Shown: positions 36,192-45,049 of the stretch, one piece after another
Layout of the letters: the number at the start of each line of letters is the position of its first letter
Position numbering within the stretch: position 1 is the first letter of the stretch
From: Penium margaritaceum
Taxonomy: Eukaryota > Streptophyta > Zygnematophyceae > Desmidiales > Peniaceae
Direction: 5' to 3'
Length of the DNA: 64,000 bases
Assembly (NCBI GenBank): GCA_023375785.1
Contig: SZWC01004996.1
Coordinates: 53,942-117,941, forward strand
Translations under genes and position numbers: made by a program
The notes under the pieces: model-generated
Seen by the model: the letters and a program-made list of their open reading frames with translations, nothing else
What the model was told of the DNA's origin: nothing
Databases searched by the model: none

Positions 36192-37808
36192 ATGCTCCAC
36201 TCTCGACTTTCTCCCACACAAAAGCGGGATTTCTACGACCTGCTGGATGCATTTGCAGACATCTTTGCTGGGTCTGCGGTTGATCTGGGGGCCGTGGAAG
36301 CCTTCCACGTCATCTCCACGGGGGACTCCGCGCCCACAAAACAGAAAGTGCGCTGCATCCTCCCTGAGCAGGAGAAGATCATTACAGAGGGGCTCGCGGA
36401 GCTCAAGGCGCAAGGGGTGATCATCCCAATCGTCAGCCCCTGGCGCGCCAACTTGGTCATCGTGGGGAAACCGGATGGGTCCAAACAATTTTGCGTCGAC
36501 TTCCGTGACCTCAACCGAGTAACCGAGGAGGATGCGTACCCCATGCCACTGATTGTCGACATACAGGAGCGACAACAGGGTCGTGCATGGTTCGCAAAGC
36601 TCGACGTCAAGGCTGCCTTCCATGCCGTCCCCATGCATCCAGACTCTATTGCCAAGACAGTGTTCGTGACACCAGAGGGACTATATGCGTTCACGTGCAT
36701 GCCCTTTGGACTCCGCAATGCTAGCGCGACATTTCAGCGGGTCATGGACTCCACCCTCCGCGGCATCCCCAATGTCAGTTGCTACATTGACGACATCATG
36801 GTTGCGGCCCACACCTTTGAGGAACTGTTCTCCTCCCTGGCCGCTGTCTTCCCTGCACTCCGCAGGGCTAATCTCAAGCTCAAGGTAGCCAAGTGCTCTA
36901 TCGGGGCTGCAAAAATGGAGTTCCGCGGCTTCGTGATGAGTGCGGATGGCATCAAGACCGATCCGGAGAAGATCGCGGCAGTGCAGGAGTGGCGTCAGCC
37001 CACTTCCGCGGGGCAAGTCAAGGTCTTCCTGGGCTTTGTCTCCTTCTACAGGAAGTTTGTCCGGGACCACGCCCGCATCATCAAGCCACTCCAGGAATTG
37101 ACGCACCAGGATATACCGTTTGACTGGACATCAGAATGCGCGGACACCTGGACAGAAATCAAACACCGCCTGGTTACCGCGCCCATGCTCGAGTTCCCTG
37201 ACTTCAACCTCCCATTTTCTATCACCACTAATTGGTCGCGGGACGGGCTAGGCGCTATCCTATCCCAGACAGTGCAGGAACCCACCCAGAAGGTGATTGC
37301 CTACGCCAATCGTGCTCTCACTGAAGGAGAGTGGAGGTATCCGCCGGTGAAGGGCGAGTGCTTGGCTGTCCTTTGGGCACTCCAATACTTCCGCGACTAC
37401 ATAAAGAATGGCAAGCCATTCACGATTTTCACGAACCATCAGGCTCTCCAATGGCTCCTCACCACTCAGAACCATGAGGGCATCCTAGCCAAGTGGCCAC
37501 TCCTCCTGCAGGGCTACAACATGAAGATCAAGTACCAGCCTACGGTGGCCAACCGCAACGCGGATGCCATGAGCCGACTTCCGCGCCCTGACTGGCCAGA
37601 ACCTGACCAGGCACCTCCGGATGCTGCGGAGCATATCCCTGATGTCGGGGCACCGCCTCCAGATACTGAAGCACAATGGGAGGGAGTGGCACAAGAATTT
37701 GATGAGGAGGAACAGGAGGTCGCCTTGCAACTCCTGAATGAACTCGACCCCACCGCGGAATTGGCACTCGCGGAGACCCTACCAGCTCTCTCTATGTCTG
37801 GCCTATAG
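36192..37808 (+). CDS. T1 reverse transcriptase and RNase H
   Basis: An open frame of 538 codons. RT motifs in order: VSPWRANLVIVGKPDGSKQF, CVDFRDLN, FAKLDVKAAFHAVPMHP, MPFGLRNASATFQRVMD and CYIDDIMVA (the YXDD box, intact). The Ty3-type RNase H follows (TKVIAYANRALTEGEWRYP, ANRNADAMSRL). Two of its catalytic Asp are Asn: TTNWSRDGLGA for TDAS-GLGA (near 37230) and FTNHQALQWL for TDHKAL (near 37435), each a single G-to-A change. RT looks functional; RNase H does not. An acidic tail ends at an amber stop, after which the frame stays open to about 38400. Confidence 0.9.
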   Translation: MLHSRLSPTQKRDFYDLLDAFADIFAGSAVDLGAVEAFHVISTGDSAPTKQKVRCILPEQEKIITEGLAELKAQGVIIPIVSPWRANLVIVGKPDGSKQFCVDFRDLNRVTEEDAYPMPLIVDIQERQQGRAWFAKLDVKAAFHAVPMHPDSIAKTVFVTPEGLYAFTCMPFGLRNASATFQRVMDSTLRGIPNVSCYIDDIMVAAHTFEELFSSLAAVFPALRRANLKLKVAKCSIGAAKMEFRGFVMSADGIKTDPEKIAAVQEWRQPTSAGQVKVFLGFVSFYRKFVRDHARIIKPLQELTHQDIPFDWTSECADTWTEIKHRLVTAPMLEFPDFNLPFSITTNWSRDGLGAILSQTVQEPTQKVIAYANRALTEGEWRYPPVKGECLAVLWALQYFRDYIKNGKPFTIFTNHQALQWLLTTQNHEGILAKWPLLLQGYNMKIKYQPTVANRNADAMSRLPRPDWPEPDQAPPDAAEHIPDVGAPPPDTEAQWEGVAQEFDEEEQEVALQLLNELDPTAELALAETLPALSMSGL

Positions 37809-38640
37809 CTTGCTCGCAGGTACAACCCCACTATCCGCGGTTGGACGCTGGAGGAGATCGCACCCCATCTTCCCCCACGACATGCGCCCCTGCGAACCTC
37901 GCAACCGTCCGCTGCTACACCACAGACCTGCCCCACAAGCAACCCACACTCTCATGTTCCCGCCACACCACTCCTCGACAACTGCCATCCCCTCACTCTG
38001 GTAGATTTCCTTCTTCACTGCCCTGAGTCCGCAGAGAGTCTCCGCGCTCTCTTCACCACTCACAATCCCTCCCTTTCCCCTCTTGGCATCCGCCTCTCAT
38101 GCACGCGAGACAGCATGACCGGCATCCGCTTGCTATCTCGATGCATCCTTCTCACTCACTCTAGTGTGCGTGATGTCACCGCATGTGCCTCACGCACCTG
38201 GTCACCCGCGGCCCTCACCCTCGGACCGCCCGCACCCTCCGAGATCCATGTGGCGTGGTGTTACGTGTGGATATGCGGACGCAAGTTCGTGGCCATCGTG
38301 GACACCGGAGCCACACACAGCACGATCGTGCTCCGGATGGTCCGCTCGCTCCACATGCAGCACCTCATCCAGCCCACTCGACTTCGCTTCTCTATCTCCA
38401 CCGGAACATCGACGCGCCGCTCGGACAGATCGCGGGCCTCCCCATGCAGGTGGCGAATGTACATGCGGCGCACACTGTCCAGGTTTGCGATTTCCGCACG
38501 TATGACATCCTGCTCGTGGCGGACTGGCTCGCGCCGCGCCAAGCGGATATATTGATCGGCGCAGGCATCCTCAGTCTCATTTCGAGTTCCGGCATTCAAT
38601 CGTTCACTCCACTCTTCACTTCGCATCGACCCTCTCCCCG
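37809..38640 (+). pseudogene. T1 protease 2: diverged second copy
   Basis: Directly after the RNase H stop the same frame continues (LARRYNPTIRGWTLEEIAPH) into a segment that parallels 35270-35900. It includes YVWICGRKFVAIVDTGATHS (about 38262-38320), with the canonical DTGA that protease 1 lacks. A frameshift near 38395-38410 moves the rest (GLPMQVANVHAAHTVQV, then TYDILLVADWLAPRQADIL) to the next frame, which then stays open into the integrase region. A duplicated protease inside one pol region is not usual for Ty3 elements. Confidence 0.75.
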
Positions 38641-38964
38641 CCCATTCCTCTCCACCTTCGACTCAGCTCTCACCGGCACTCGACACACTCGACGGATCAC
38701 GCGCAGCTGGGCTCTCGCCCGCGGGACACTCAACATGGCACGCAACCAAGGCACGGGGTCCGCGCCTTCGTCNNNNNNNNNNNNNNNNNNNNNNNNNNNN
38801 NNNNNNNNNNNNNNNNNNNNNNNNTCTCCCCGCCCATTCCTCTCCACCTTCGACTCAGCTCTCACCGGCACTCGACACACTCGACGGATCACGCGCAGCT
38901 GGGCTCTCGCCCGCGGGACACTCAACATGGCACGCAACCAAGGCACGGGGTCCGCGCCTTCGTC
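38633..38964. other. Assembly gap (52 N) with duplicated 140-bp flanks
   Basis: Bases 38633-38772 recur exactly at 38825-38964 on the other side of N 38773-38824. Both copies read in the same frame. Most likely one sequence assembled twice; a true tandem duplication cannot be excluded. Confidence 0.85.
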
Positions 38965-41110
38965 ACGGGGGGGTGGATCCTCTCGACGACAGCTACGTCG
39001 GCCTGCTCTTAACACAGGCGCAGGACACCGCCCGGCACGGACACCAACACCACCAACGGGGGCAGCGGCCCCACCGCGGCCGGGTCCCACGGCAAGAACT
39101 CCACCGGCAAGAACACCAGCACCGCACACGGCTGCAACAGGCGTGTCCCGACCTGGCCTTGTGACAAGGACACCTCCAACACCAGTGACGGCCACGCCAG
39201 CAGCGGCCGCGGCCTCACCGCGGCCCAGCCCCGCCGCAGGGACGACCCTGACACGAACCACAACACCGGCAGCGGCAATCCCACCTCGGTCCACCCCCGC
39301 GGAAGGAACACCAACACAGGCCACGCCGCCGGCGGCGAGGTCGCCAAGCTCATCGCGACAGAGCCCGACCACAAGCACACCACCAACGCGGATCCTTAAG
39401 CGCATGGAGCCCGCGGAAGGAGCAACGCAAGCAGCGGCAAGAACCGCTACACCAACACCAAGCCCGCGAGATGGGGCCCGGGCACTGATTGCCCCAGTCC
39501 CCTCCCCAGCTATGACGGCGCTCTCTCACTCGCCGCCGACCTCGCGCGGTAGCCCAACTCGACAACCCACACGCCCCCTGCTGGGCACGGGAACGGTGAT
39601 GGAAGGGGCAAGGACACACCTCAAAGAAAGCTCGGGAGACAGCGGGGAGCATCCCAAGGAAGCCTTGCTGCTCGAAGTAGTAAGCAACGTCATGCTCCAA
39701 CTGTTGACGGAGATTCCGGAAGTGATCCGCGCGGAATTTGCGGACTCACTGTTTGGCAAAATGTGGCAGGTGGTGCCGAAGGGAGCGGCAACGGGGGCGC
39801 TAGCCCTCGGACTGCACGAAAGGCAGGTGCAACTGCTGGAAACAGCAGGCGCAGAATGCCTCATTTTGGCGTTGCACGATAGCCTGAACATCAAACCAGG
39901 GATGGCCAGTGACATGACAGGCGTTGCGGAACTATTGGACACCGAGCGGGCGGATCTATCACTGGAAGCCGCTCGAGTATGGTGGAACAGGGTGCGGAGG
40001 GACCAGCGGAGCAGTCCGGAGAGACGTTTTGTGCATCTGCTCCAGGAGAGGGCCAAAGCCCTCATTTTGTACCACGTGAACGACCAGACACCCGGATCGG
40101 CGGAGGCACCACGACGAAGATCCGCGGCGGATGAGTGGAGGTGGGGATACTTGCTCAGCCTCGCCTACGCCAAATGGAGTGTTCAGTACCCACAAGAGGA
40201 GAGATCGCGGCTTGCTAGCACTCAGGTGCCTGAGGGACGCTGGATGGAGGCCATGGAGAAGTGTTGGACGCTGACGTTCCAGAATGTGATACGCACTAGG
40301 GTGGCGACAGCGGTTGCGGAAGGACAGTGGACCGTGGTGCAAGAAAAGGGACTGCGTCTCAAGCAAGAGGAGGTGCGACATTGGGCCAAAGAGGCAGCGG
40401 AGATATGCCGAGAAGACAAGAGCAGAAGGGACGCGAAGGTGGAAGAGGCCCGTGAATACACCCAATCCACCCCTCAGTTGCGGCAGATGCAAGAACGCCT
40501 GCGGGAAGTATGGGAAGCAGAGGCAGCTGAAGCAGATCGGGCAGTTGCAGAATCCGCAGCAACAGAGACCCGATTGGCCAAGGAGCAGGATGTGGCGGCT
40601 AAGGCAGATACGGAAGCTGCGGAGCAGCTTATAAGGGAAATCATGGGAGAAGCAGAAGCAGCGGCAGCAGCGGCGGAAGCAGAGGTGGCAGTAGCAACGA
40701 CAGCAGAGGCAACGACAAAAGCAAAAGAGGCAGCAGTAGCGGCAGTGGAGGCAACGGCAGCAGCGACAAAAGAAGCAGCAGCAGCAGTAGCAGCAGCAGC
40801 AGTGACAGAGGCAAAGGTAGCAGCAGCAGCAGCCACGGAGGCACAGGTAGCAACAAGAACACAGGCAGCCGCGGAGGCGGCCGGAGTAGGAACAGATAGC
40901 ATAGCACCGGAAACAGGAAGGGAAACGACAATAGCCAGAGCAGCGGCGAGGCAGGTAGCAGCAGGAGAAGAAGAGCAGATGGGGAAGAGATACAAGGCTG
41001 GTGCCAAGCGCCACCGCCCGGAGCCATCTGCTGGCTCCCTCCGGCGGAAGGCACAACTCCAGGCCCGAGCGGCGGCAGTAGTGCGAAAGGCAGCAGCAAC
41101 GTTGAGCTAG
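38641..41110 (+). CDS. T1 novel region between RNase H and integrase
   Basis: About 820 codons in the frame that also carries the end of protease 2 and, after one stop at 41108, integrase. It has three parts. 38950-39600 is Pro/Thr/Ala-rich, mucin-like. 39600-40480 is a helical, non-repetitive part (GKMWQVVPKGAATGALALGL, WWNRVRRDQRSSPERRFVHL, WRWGYLLSLAYAKWSVQYPQ). 40480-41000 is an Ala/Glu-rich likely coiled coil with poly-Ala runs. It resembles no domain I can name. The assembly gap at 38773-38824 lies at its start. It might be a displaced gag-like or structural region. Confidence 0.65.
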
Positions 41111-41269
41111 ACCAGAGCAGTAGCGCCGGCAGCAGACACCGGCCGAAGCAAGGAGCTGGAGCAGACTTTCTCGGAGAAGACCACTCCTCCCCCAAGAGGA
41201 AAGCGGAAGGCGGAAGGGGCAGCGGCCACGGAACCATGGAGGGAGAAACAGCCCCGCACACGTCAAGGC

Positions 41270-43384
41270 TCTAGCCCCAGTGTCACTCCGGAGCAGTTAG
41301 CGCAAGCCCAGCGGGAGGCTGCGCAAGCAGCAGAGCTCCTGATGGCCGTCTTCCGCAAGGTCCAGATGCCAGCGGAAATGGTGCGGGCCTCACTGCGGCC
41401 TGTCTTGGGCGAAACCGCCACAGCAGCCGTCCGCAAAGGGGCAGAAAAGAGGGGACGCACGGAGAAAGAGGCAGCATTGATGGTGGTCTCCGAGATCAGT
41501 GAATCACCGGGAGGTTCAGAAGAGGAGAAGCCCATCACACGCAGCCAGGGACTACTACGAGCTCCGGGAGCGGCCACGCATAGAAGAGAGGAAGTGATTG
41601 AGCTGCACCGCGTTGGTGGACGCGGCAGACGACCGAGCGGCCCCGCTGAGACAAGGCTGCGAGACCAGTGGGATGAAGGGGAACTTCGAGCGGTTGGAAT
41701 CCTTCGGGTGTTCCCTGCACCTGATTCCTGGGACAGAGAGCCGCTGGTCTACGACGAGGAGAACCGCAAAACGTTCAAGGTGATGAAAGCGGAGCAGGAT
41801 GGAAGGCGAGCGCGCGGACTGCCGGCAAGAGTGCCGGAGACAAAGGGAAAGCCGGGGGAAGCGGGGGCAGAGAAAGCGGGAAGGAAGGGGCCCATGGAGA
41901 CGCAGGACTGGCGAATCTGCCAGACCGCCCACATCCTTCTCCGCGCCAGCAGCAAGGAGCAGCAGAAAGCGGAGGCGCAGAAGGTGTACGTGGATCTGGA
42001 GACACGGCTGGGTGTGGAGTTCGACCGGAGGAAAAAGGATGACCTGGCCCGTCTGTGCGAGCAGTATGCATGGGAGGATGGCCGTCTCTGGAGATTAACT
42101 CTGCGCGTCTTGTGGGTACCCCCGCCCACGTCACAAAGGGCAGTTGTGGAAGCCTACCACCACCATCACCACACTGGTACGCAGGCACTCAAGGATCGCC
42201 TGACGCCCATCATCCACGTGCCGAACTTGGCGGCTCTCATCAAAGAGGTGGTGCAGCAGTGCGCCCCCTGCAAGCGAGCGCGGAAAACCACACCACGGGA
42301 CCAGCCGTTGTTCCAACCCTCCCCTATCGGCGAGCCATTGGAGAAGATCATCATCGACTTCCACGGCCCCCGCGCGCACCGCGACCAAGGGAACCGGTAC
42401 TGGATTGCAGCGGTGGACCACTTCACAAAGTTCCTCTGGGTCCGCGCTGTGCCCAACAGGAGCTCAGCCACCGCGGCAAGGTTCATCCGCGAGGAGATCT
42501 TTTACCGCTTTGGTGGATGCAGCGTGGTGCACAACGACAACGGCACAGAATTCATGGGGGCCTTCGGAGAGGAGCTGGAAGAATGGGGGGTCCGCCATGT
42601 ACACTCCGGGCGGTATAGGCCAGAATCCCAGGGGCAAGTGGAGCAGGTACATGAAATACTGGAGCAAGCACTGGCCACCGCGGAAGGCAACAGCTGGGCA
42701 GAGAAGCTGAAGAAGACGGCACACTTCATCAACATAACACCCAGCCGCGCAACCTCCTTCTCACCCCACATGCTGCTCTTTGGTCAACCACCGCGGGCGG
42801 CGATGGGCATGCCCCAGAAGCCGCTGAGAGTACCACTTGCTCCGGAGGAGTATGAGAAGCTCTCGGAGGAGGAGAAGGACAAGGAGGTTGCAGAATGGTT
42901 CCACGAACGCTGCAAAAGGACAAAGGCCATGCGGGCGGAAGCGCGGCTGAGGGGTTCTGTCGCCGCCTGGTGCGGATGCGATGCAGCCAACCGACGGCTG
43001 AACAATGGGCCCATCAAAGAGGGCCACTTGGTGTATCTCCGCCCCTTCCCCAATGCGGGGCGAGAGGCAGGGGAACCGCGGGAGGTGTACCGTGTGGCAA
43101 GCGTTGAGGCAGGGCAAGTATGGCTGGAAGGACCGGAAGGATTTAGCGACCACAGTTATCCGGCCACGGAGTTTGTGCTGCTACCACCAGCATGGCAAAC
43201 GCACATTCCCAGGACGGGAGGTCGCCTGCCGCCTCTGGGACAGTGGAAGGGCTCGCGAGGATGGAGAGCGGAGGAGGTGCTGGACGTTTGTGAAGGGCAG
43301 GTGTCGCAGCAAGAGCATGAGTGGAGCCAGGAACCAGAGGAGGTCGAGGAGGAGGAATCTGATGTCCGCGAACTGGCCGCGTAG
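41270..43384 (+). CDS. T1 integrase
   Basis: The open frame from the ATG at 41342 codes for 680 residues; the same frame is open upstream to about 41270. The first 230 residues are charged and unassigned. An H2C2-like zinc motif follows: HHHHHTGTQALKDRL through QQCAPCKRAR (42155-42275). The catalytic core has IIIDFHGP (42352), VVHNDNGTEFMG (42525) and RYRPESQGQVEQVHE (42615), giving D, D and E. The C-terminal part has the LVYLRPFP segment (43030), a GPY/F-like module. No chromodomain was found at the C-terminus. The enzyme looks intact. Confidence 0.9.
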   Translation, partial: SSPSVTPEQLAQAQREAAQAAELLMAVFRKVQMPAEMVRASLRPVLGETATAAVRKGAEKRGRTEKEAALMVVSEISESPGGSEEEKPITRSQGLLRAPGAATHRREEVIELHRVGGRGRRPSGPAETRLRDQWDEGELRAVGILRVFPAPDSWDREPLVYDEENRKTFKVMKAEQDGRRARGLPARVPETKGKPGEAGAEKAGRKGPMETQDWRICQTAHILLRASSKEQQKAEAQKVYVDLETRLGVEFDRRKKDDLARLCEQYAWEDGRLWRLTLRVLWVPPPTSQRAVVEAYHHHHHTGTQALKDRLTPIIHVPNLAALIKEVVQQCAPCKRARKTTPRDQPLFQPSPIGEPLEKIIIDFHGPRAHRDQGNRYWIAAVDHFTKFLWVRAVPNRSSATAARFIREEIFYRFGGCSVVHNDNGTEFMGAFGEELEEWGVRHVHSGRYRPESQGQVEQVHEILEQALATAEGNSWAEKLKKTAHFINITPSRATSFSPHMLLFGQPPRAAMGMPQKPLRVPLAPEEYEKLSEEEKDKEVAEWFHERCKRTKAMRAEARLRGSVAAWCGCDAANRRLNNGPIKEGHLVYLRPFPNAGREAGEPREVYRVASVEAGQVWLEGPEGFSDHSYPATEFVLLPPAWQTHIPRTGGRLPPLGQWKGSRGWRAEEVLDVCEGQVSQQEHEWSQEPEEVEEEESDVRELAA

Positions 43385-43585
43385 GAGGTGAGGAAGGAAC
43401 AATAGCGAGAGCAGTCGTGACAGGGGCAGCAGCGGGAGTAGCATGAGGAAAGACGGCAGGAGCAGAGGGAGTAGCAGGACAAGAGGAAGAGGGAGGAGCC
43501 TGAAGGTAGGCTCGAGCCACAGCCCGAGCAGACCTCAGCGGGGGTGGCCCAGCAGTAACCCCAGAAAGCACCACCGCGGACTAGG

Positions 43586-44134
43586 GTGCCAATGAGTCCA
43601 AAGGACCTGGCCAACTACACAGGCCCATGCGTATGGTGCAGAGAAAATCTCCCTGCTGAGCCACACCTAAAGGTGGTGTGCCGGGTGTGCGGAAATCCCG
43701 CACACCAATATGCCGGCGGAACCTCCAAGACCTGCATTGGACGAAACCGGACCTGCTTGCGGTGCCTGAAGGAGGCCGCTGAGGAGGAGGCCGTGAAGAA
43801 GCAAGATGAGGAAGGAGCGGGACCCGGCACTGGGGGAGCACCACCCCGCGGAAGGTGGGACCCAGAAGAAGAGGAGGGGGAGGAGGAAGAGGAGGAAGAA
43901 GAGGGGTCGCCTGAGCGAAGAAGAGGTCCGCGCACCGTCTCCAGAGCCACAATGAGGCAGTGGCAGGCGGAGGGACGGATCGCGGCAGAAGAAAGAAGAA
44001 GGAAGGAGCTGGAAAAGAAGAAATGTGCCCAGTGCGGCCAGTGGTGGGGAGTGGCGGTGCAGGATTGTGGCGGATGCCTCCGCAAAATCTGCACTGGTTA
44101 CCTGGCACCACCTCGTGACGGGCGCGGAGGATGA
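43586..44134 (+). CDS. T1 zinc-finger ORF, first part (fingers 1-2)
   Basis: Starts MSPKDLANYTGPCVWC 200 bp after integrase. Finger 1: CVWC, then CRVC, GNPAHQYAG and CLRC (43628-43770). An acidic Glu run (43868-43910) and a basic helix follow. Finger 2 starts CAQCGQWWGVAVQDCGGC (44026-44080). Its last pair (CKRC, near 44150) lies in another frame, so a frameshift seems to split the ORF. The C-X2-C spacing fits PHD- or RING-type fingers. Similar fingers follow at 44249-45001. Confidence 0.7.
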   Translation: MPMSPKDLANYTGPCVWCRENLPAEPHLKVVCRVCGNPAHQYAGGTSKTCIGRNRTCLRCLKEAAEEEAVKKQDEEGAGPGTGGAPPRGRWDPEEEEGEEEEEEEEGSPERRRGPRTVSRATMRQWQAEGRIAAEERRRKELEKKKCAQCGQWWGVAVQDCGGCLRKICTGYLAPPRDGRGG

Positions 44135-44248
44135 AGCGGGGATGCGGTGTGCAAGAGATGCAGGGAGGAGATTGAGAAACAATGAGGGGTCCGCAAGGCA
44201 CCTCGACTGAACGAGGAGGAAGAAGAGGAAGAATCGGAGGAAGAGGAG

Positions 44249-45001
44249 ATGCCGAGAGAGGAAGGGCATCAATCCGCAACATGTCCCACATGCCTAAAAA
44301 CGGTGCAAGATGGGGAGAGCTGTGCTGTCTGCACAAGGTCTGCACACCGTGAATGCCTCGTAACGGGTAGCTCCGCCTGGAAGGGCCAATGTCACCAGTG
44401 TGTGGGCAACGAGCTCCTTGAAACGGACTGCTACCTGAGCTTCATCGCGGAGACCCGAGAACCCGCATGCACTGCCTGCCGGGAAGGGATGGCGGAGTTC
44501 GGGAAAGGATGTGGCATGTGCCTGAAGATGTGCCACCAGCGCTGCGGCAAGAGGGGCAAGGAAGGAGTGTGGACCTGCCACCGCTGTCTTGCTCAGCCCA
44601 GAAAAGAGAATTGGGGGGCAGAAAACTCTGGGCTGCGTTGCTGCGGAAACGGATGCATGGGGATCGTTACGGGGACGGCATGCCACTGTGAGCACTGCGG
44701 AGGATGGGCCCACACGCAGTGTGCCACAGAGGTGGGAAGGAATGAGGAGGGGCTAACGGTGTACCGCTGCACCAGCTGCAGGACATATGAATGAATCCCG
44801 CACTGCTCTATCTGCAAAAAGAGACTGGGCGCGGAAGACATCACTGCAAGAGCCAGGTGTGAAGGGTGCCAGCTACATGTGCATCAGGAGTGCTCCGCGG
44901 GATATCAGCGTGAGGGCGGAGAAGTGGAGACGTACTGCCACCCTTGCCAACAACGGCAGCGGCCAGGTCCTCAAGGGAAGTTCACACGCCTGCTGCGCTG
45001 A
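44249..45001 (+). CDS. T1 zinc-finger ORF, second part (fingers 3-6)
   Basis: From MPREEGHQSATCPTC to the stop near 44794, then in a neighbouring frame to about 45001. Finger 3: CPTC, CAVC, HREC, CHQC. Finger 4: CTAC, CGMC, CHQRC, CHRC. Finger 5: CGNGC, CEHC, HTQC, CTSC. Finger 6 (44800-44950, after a frameshift): CSIC, CEGC, HQEC, CHPC. The repeated plan C-X2-C, C-X2-C, X4-H-X2-C, C-X2-C is that of PHD-like (C4HC3) fingers, known in other proteins for binding histone tails. The role here is unknown; chromatin targeting of integration is a guess. Confidence 0.7.
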
Positions 45002-45023
45002 CAAGACTCTGGGACAGAGTCTT

Positions 45024-45043
45024 GAAAAAGGGGGGGTTGGGGG
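45024..45043 (+). other. T1 polypurine tract
   Basis: A purine-rich run (GAAAAAGGGGGGG then TTGGGGG) ending 6 bp before the LTR. It serves as plus-strand DNA primer in LTR elements. Confidence 0.8.
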
Positions 45044-45049
45044 CATCAA

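Noticed and set aside
39959-41266. Minus-strand 435-codon Cys/Leu-rich frame
   Set aside because: Antisense of the Ala/Glu coiled coil of T1; composition mirrors GCA/GCG codons and no family resemblance is seen.
41270-43384. Chromodomain at the end of T1 integrase
   Set aside because: The residues after the LVYLRPFP segment do not show the aromatic cage or the usual chromodomain pattern.
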